Below, one piece after another: positions 61,250 to 64,000 of a DNA stretch of 64,000 nt. The first letter of the stretch is position 1. Every line of letters begins with the position of its first letter. The stretch covers positions 1-64,000 of the forward strand of contig NZ_SSMX01000031.1 in the NCBI RefSeq assembly GCF_004799515.1, given 5' to 3'. A model generated the notes under the pieces. The model worked only from the letters and a program-made list of their open reading frames with translations. It had not been told where the DNA came from and did not search any database. The DNA is from Phenylobacterium sp. (lineage in GTDB: Bacteria; Pseudomonadota; Alphaproteobacteria; Caulobacterales; Caulobacteraceae). The translations under genes and the position numbers were made by a program.

Positions 61250-62983
61250 ATGCGTATGCGGAAGACGATAGCGGCGGTCCTGGGCGCGGCGGCGGCGTTG
61301 CTGGCGGGCGTCGCGCCGGCGGCGGCCACTACCTTCAAGGTTTCGTTCCCCAAGGCGGCCAGCGCCGCGGCGCTCGACGGGCGTCTGATCCTAATCGTCA
61401 GTCCCAAGGCGACACCCGAGCCCAGGCTGCAGGTCGACCTCGAGGGGACCCTGCGCTCGCCCTTCTTCTTCGGCCAGACCGTCGAGGCCATGGCGCCCGG
61501 CACGGCGGTGACGCTGAGTCCCCAGGCGATCGGCTGGCCGGCTGAGCGGCTCGCGGCCCTGCCGGACGGCGACTACACCGTCCAGGCGGTGCTGAACCGC
61601 TACGAAACCTTTCACCGCGCCGACGGCTCCGTGGTCAAGCTGCCGCCCGACATGGGCGAGGGCCAGCACTGGAACCTGAAGCCCGGCAACCTCTATTCCG
61701 CGCCCATGGCCGTGCATGTCCGCCACGGCGGTCCGCCGGTGGTGCTGACCCTCGACCAGAAGATCGCGCCCGTCGCCCGGAAGGCCGACACCGAATTCAT
61801 CAAGCATGTGCGGATCAAGAGCGAGCTCCTGTCCAAGTACTGGGGCAGGGACGTCTACCTCGGCGCCCACATCCTGCTGCCGGCCGGCTTCGACAAGCAC
61901 CCCGAGGCGCGCTTCCCGCTGATGGTCTTCCACGGCCACTATCCGGACGACATCTCGAACTTCCGCACCACGCCGCCGGACCCGAACCTGAAGCCAGACT
62001 ATTCCGAACGCTTCCACCTGGCCGGCTACAACCGGATCCAGCAGCAGGAGGCCTACGGCTTCTACCAGCGCTGGATCTCCAGGGACTTCCCGCGCTTCCT
62101 GGTCATCGAGATCGAGCATGCCAACCCGTATTACGACGACAGCTATGCGGTGAACTCGGCCAACCTCGGCCCCTATGGGGACGCGATCAACAAGGAGCTG
62201 ATCCCCTATATCGAGAAACAGTTCCGCGGCATCGGCCAGGGCTGGGCGCGCTTCACCTACGGCGGCTCGACCGGCGGCTGGGAGGCCATGGCGACCCAGG
62301 TCTTCTACCCGGACATGTACAACGGCGCCTTCGTGGCCTGCCCGGACCCGATCGACTTCCACGCCTATACGACGATCAACCTCTATGAGGACAAGAACGC
62401 CTTCTACGCCCAGGGCCTGGTGAACCGGATCGAGCGGCCGGCGCAGCGCGACTACATGGGCCAGACCCACTCCACCCAGCGCGAGCAGAACCGCATGGAG
62501 GCGGTGCTGGGCGACCACGCCCGCTCCGGCGAGCAGTACGACATCTGGCAGGCGGTGTTCGGGCCGCAGGGACCGGACGGCTATCCGAAGCCGATCTTCG
62601 ACAAGCTGACTGGCGTCATCGATCCCGAGGTCGCCGCCTACTGGCGCGAGCACTTCGACCTGACGCACATCGTGGCGCGCGACTGGGCGACGCTGGGGCC
62701 GAAGCTGAAGGGCAAGCTGCACATCTATGTGGGCTCGGCTGACACCTACTTCCTGACCGACGCGGTCTACATCGCCCAGGACACGCTCTCATCCCTGAAG
62801 GACCCGGCCTGGGGCGGCGAGGTGGCCTATGGCGACCGCGCCGAGCACTGCTGGAACGGCGACCCCAAGCTGCCCAACGCCTATTCGCGCCTGCACTACA
62901 ACACCATGTACCTGCCCAAGATCCTGCAGCGGATCGAGGAGACGGCGCCGCCGGGCGCCGATCTCAAGAGCTGGCGGTACTAG
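61250..62983 (+). CDS. Secreted esterase-like alpha/beta hydrolase
   Basis: About 577 aa. ATGs at 61247, 61250 and 61256 are all possible; 61250 has best spacing. A signal peptide (IAAVLGAAAALLAGVAPAAA) precedes an N-terminal domain of about 190 aa and then a hydrolase domain with nucleophile elbow GGSTGG (Ser340), FPLMVFHGHYPDD and a late GDRAEHCWNGD region with possible His. It resembles the putative esterase (EstD/Fes-like) group. It is 54 bp after the M56 gene, so probably the output gene of that operon. Substrate unknown. Confidence 0.8.
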   Translation: MRMRKTIAAVLGAAAALLAGVAPAAATTFKVSFPKAASAAALDGRLILIVSPKATPEPRLQVDLEGTLRSPFFFGQTVEAMAPGTAVTLSPQAIGWPAERLAALPDGDYTVQAVLNRYETFHRADGSVVKLPPDMGEGQHWNLKPGNLYSAPMAVHVRHGGPPVVLTLDQKIAPVARKADTEFIKHVRIKSELLSKYWGRDVYLGAHILLPAGFDKHPEARFPLMVFHGHYPDDISNFRTTPPDPNLKPDYSERFHLAGYNRIQQQEAYGFYQRWISRDFPRFLVIEIEHANPYYDDSYAVNSANLGPYGDAINKELIPYIEKQFRGIGQGWARFTYGGSTGGWEAMATQVFYPDMYNGAFVACPDPIDFHAYTTINLYEDKNAFYAQGLVNRIERPAQRDYMGQTHSTQREQNRMEAVLGDHARSGEQYDIWQAVFGPQGPDGYPKPIFDKLTGVIDPEVAAYWREHFDLTHIVARDWATLGPKLKGKLHIYVGSADTYFLTDAVYIAQDTLSSLKDPAWGGEVAYGDRAEHCWNGDPKLPNAYSRLHYNTMYLPKILQRIEETAPPGADLKSWRY

Positions 62984-63065
62984 GCGAGGGGCGCGAAAGC
63001 CGGGCTTGCCATTTTCGGCTTGGGCGTCAAAGTCCGCGCCTCTTTGAAAACCAGGTGTCACCGTC

Positions 63066-64000
63066 ATGGACCGCCTCGCGGCCCAGGCGTCCTCCGCTGC
63101 GGGAGGGCGCAGCCGTCCCGTCCGCGCTGAGCTGGCCGAGCTTCTGAAGCTCTCCGGGCCGGTGGTGATCTCGCGCCTGGGCATCATGGCCATGGGCCTG
63201 ACGGACGCCATCGTGGTCGGGCGGTATTCGGCGACCCAGCTCGGCTATCACGCCCTGGGCTGGGCGCCGAGCAGCGTGGTGGTGACCATGGCCATCGGCC
63301 TGCTCTCCGGCGTGCAGGTGATGGCCGCGCGCGCCATCGGCGAGGGCCGCCGCCACGAGACCGGCGCGGTGCTGCGCCGGGGCCTGAGCTACAGCCTGTG
63401 GATCGGCCTGATCTCGGCCGGGGCCCTGGCCCTGCTGGGGCCGCTCTTCCTGCACTCGATCGGACTGGAGCCTCGCCTGGCGGCCGGGGCCAGCCGCGTG
63501 CTGGAAGTCTTCAGCCTGTCCCTGCCAAGCTACACCCTGAGCGTCGCCGCCAGCTTCTGGATGGAGGGGCTGTCCCGGCCGGGGCCGGGCGCCTGGGGCA
63601 TGTGGATCGCCAACGGGATCAACCTCGCCATCGATCTGGTGCTGGTGCCGGGCGCCTTCGGCCTGCCGGCGCTGGGGGCGATCGGCGGGGCCTGCGCCAC
63701 GACCGGAGCACGGACGTTCCTGGCGGTCTTCATGCTGGCTTACATCGCCCTGATGCCGGAAGCCCGCGAGCTGGGCGTCTTCGCCAAACCGACGCGCGAC
63801 CGGGCGGCGGAGGCCGAGCAGCGGCGGATCGGCTTCGGCGCCGGAGCTTCGAACTTCTTCGAGGTGGCGGCCTTCTCGAGCATGAACATCATCGCCGGCT
63901 GGCTGGGCGGCCTGGCGGTGGCGGCCTGGGCCATCGTGCTGAACGTCGCCGCCATCGTCTTCATGGTCCCGCTGGGGCTATCGACCGGCGCGGCGGTCCG
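63066..64000 (+). CDS. MATE-family efflux transporter (3' end outside window)
   Basis: The first 311 or so residues are visible; the frame is open to the window edge. The N-terminus is basic and soluble (about 25 aa), followed by MATE-type segments: LKLSGPVVISRLGIMAMGLTDAIVVGRYSATQLGYHALG, then PSYTLSVAASFWMEGLSRPGPGAWGMW. It would export cationic drugs or metabolites with Na+ or H+. The gap before it (62984-63065) has imperfect AAGCCG/CGGCTT and outer GC repeats but no clear terminator. Confidence 0.9.
   Translation, partial: MDRLAAQASSAAGGRSRPVRAELAELLKLSGPVVISRLGIMAMGLTDAIVVGRYSATQLGYHALGWAPSSVVVTMAIGLLSGVQVMAARAIGEGRRHETGAVLRRGLSYSLWIGLISAGALALLGPLFLHSIGLEPRLAAGASRVLEVFSLSLPSYTLSVAASFWMEGLSRPGPGAWGMWIANGINLAIDLVLVPGAFGLPALGAIGGACATTGARTFLAVFMLAYIALMPEARELGVFAKPTRDRAAEAEQRRIGFGAGASNFFEVAAFSSMNIIAGWLGGLAVAAWAIVLNVAAIVFMVPLGLSTGAAV

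Overview
The window is GC-rich (roughly 68-70% by eye) chromosomal DNA of an alphaproteobacterium, most likely Caulobacteraceae and probably Phenylobacterium or a close relative. The reasons are the many GTG and TTG starts with strong GGAGG sites, ATGA/GTGA-type coupled genes, a SWIB protein, BlaI/M56 genes, a DUF885 and an M28 peptidase, and a PEPxxWA-CTERM protein. The species is inferred from gene content only. No CRISPR array, integrase, transposase or rRNA gene is visible, and there are two intact tRNA genes.

Layout. 1-10 kb: acyl-CoA metabolism (acyl-CoA ligase, Lrp regulator, crotonase coupled to an acyl-CoA dehydrogenase) mixed with a SWIB gene, an unrecognised 437-aa protein, a large DUF6351 secreted protein, an alpha/beta hydrolase and a DUF3455 protein. 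10-15.7 kb: APC transporter, tRNA-Lys(CUU), a free-standing Hpt protein, an unusual hydrolase-glycosyltransferase fusion, chorismate mutase and a LysR regulator. 15.9-20.9 kb: a compact sulfur-assimilation operon (cobA, DUF2849, cysI, DUF934, cysH, fpr) that makes siroheme and reduces APS to sulfite and then sulfide. Its upstream region holds hairpins and a LysR-type T-N11-A box. 21-29 kb: a DUF885 peptidase, small ATPase, 3D-domain protein, GST, P1-type nuclease, Nudix, folD, and a cytochrome c plus permease pair.

29.1-32.7 kb is an Mla-type lipid-transport operon (permease, ATPase, MCE protein, lipoprotein). 32.9-36.3 kb holds a small conserved protein, a DsbA-fold isomerase preceded by a 17-bp perfect inverted repeat, and a PQQ quinohemoprotein dehydrogenase. 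36.3-42.1 kb is a tkt-tal-gnd-zwf pentose-phosphate operon. tRNA-Val(CAC) follows, with a damaged inverted copy of itself about 100 bp away. 42.5-51.7 kb carries gph with an M28 carboxypeptidase, then glmU-rpiA-gor-O-antigen-ligase-like genes in tight order, then class II DAHP synthase. 51.8-56 kb has VanZ, PEP-CTERM, AraC and hybrid histidine kinase genes. 56.1-59.3 kb has bioD-bioF divergent from bioA.

59.3-63 kb is the most unusual locus. A BlaI-type repressor with two palindromic operators is followed by an M56 (BlaR1-like) membrane protease whose sensor domain is not penicillin-binding but resembles the PsbP/DcrB fold. A secreted esterase-like protein comes next, with its ribosome-binding site inside a 10-bp hairpin. 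A MATE transporter runs off the right edge.

The best candidates for undescribed biology are the BlaI/M56/esterase locus, the alpha/beta-hydrolase / degenerate middle / GT-B fusion with its stand-alone hydrolase paralogue 5 kb away, and the palindromic element that extends cobA in frame.
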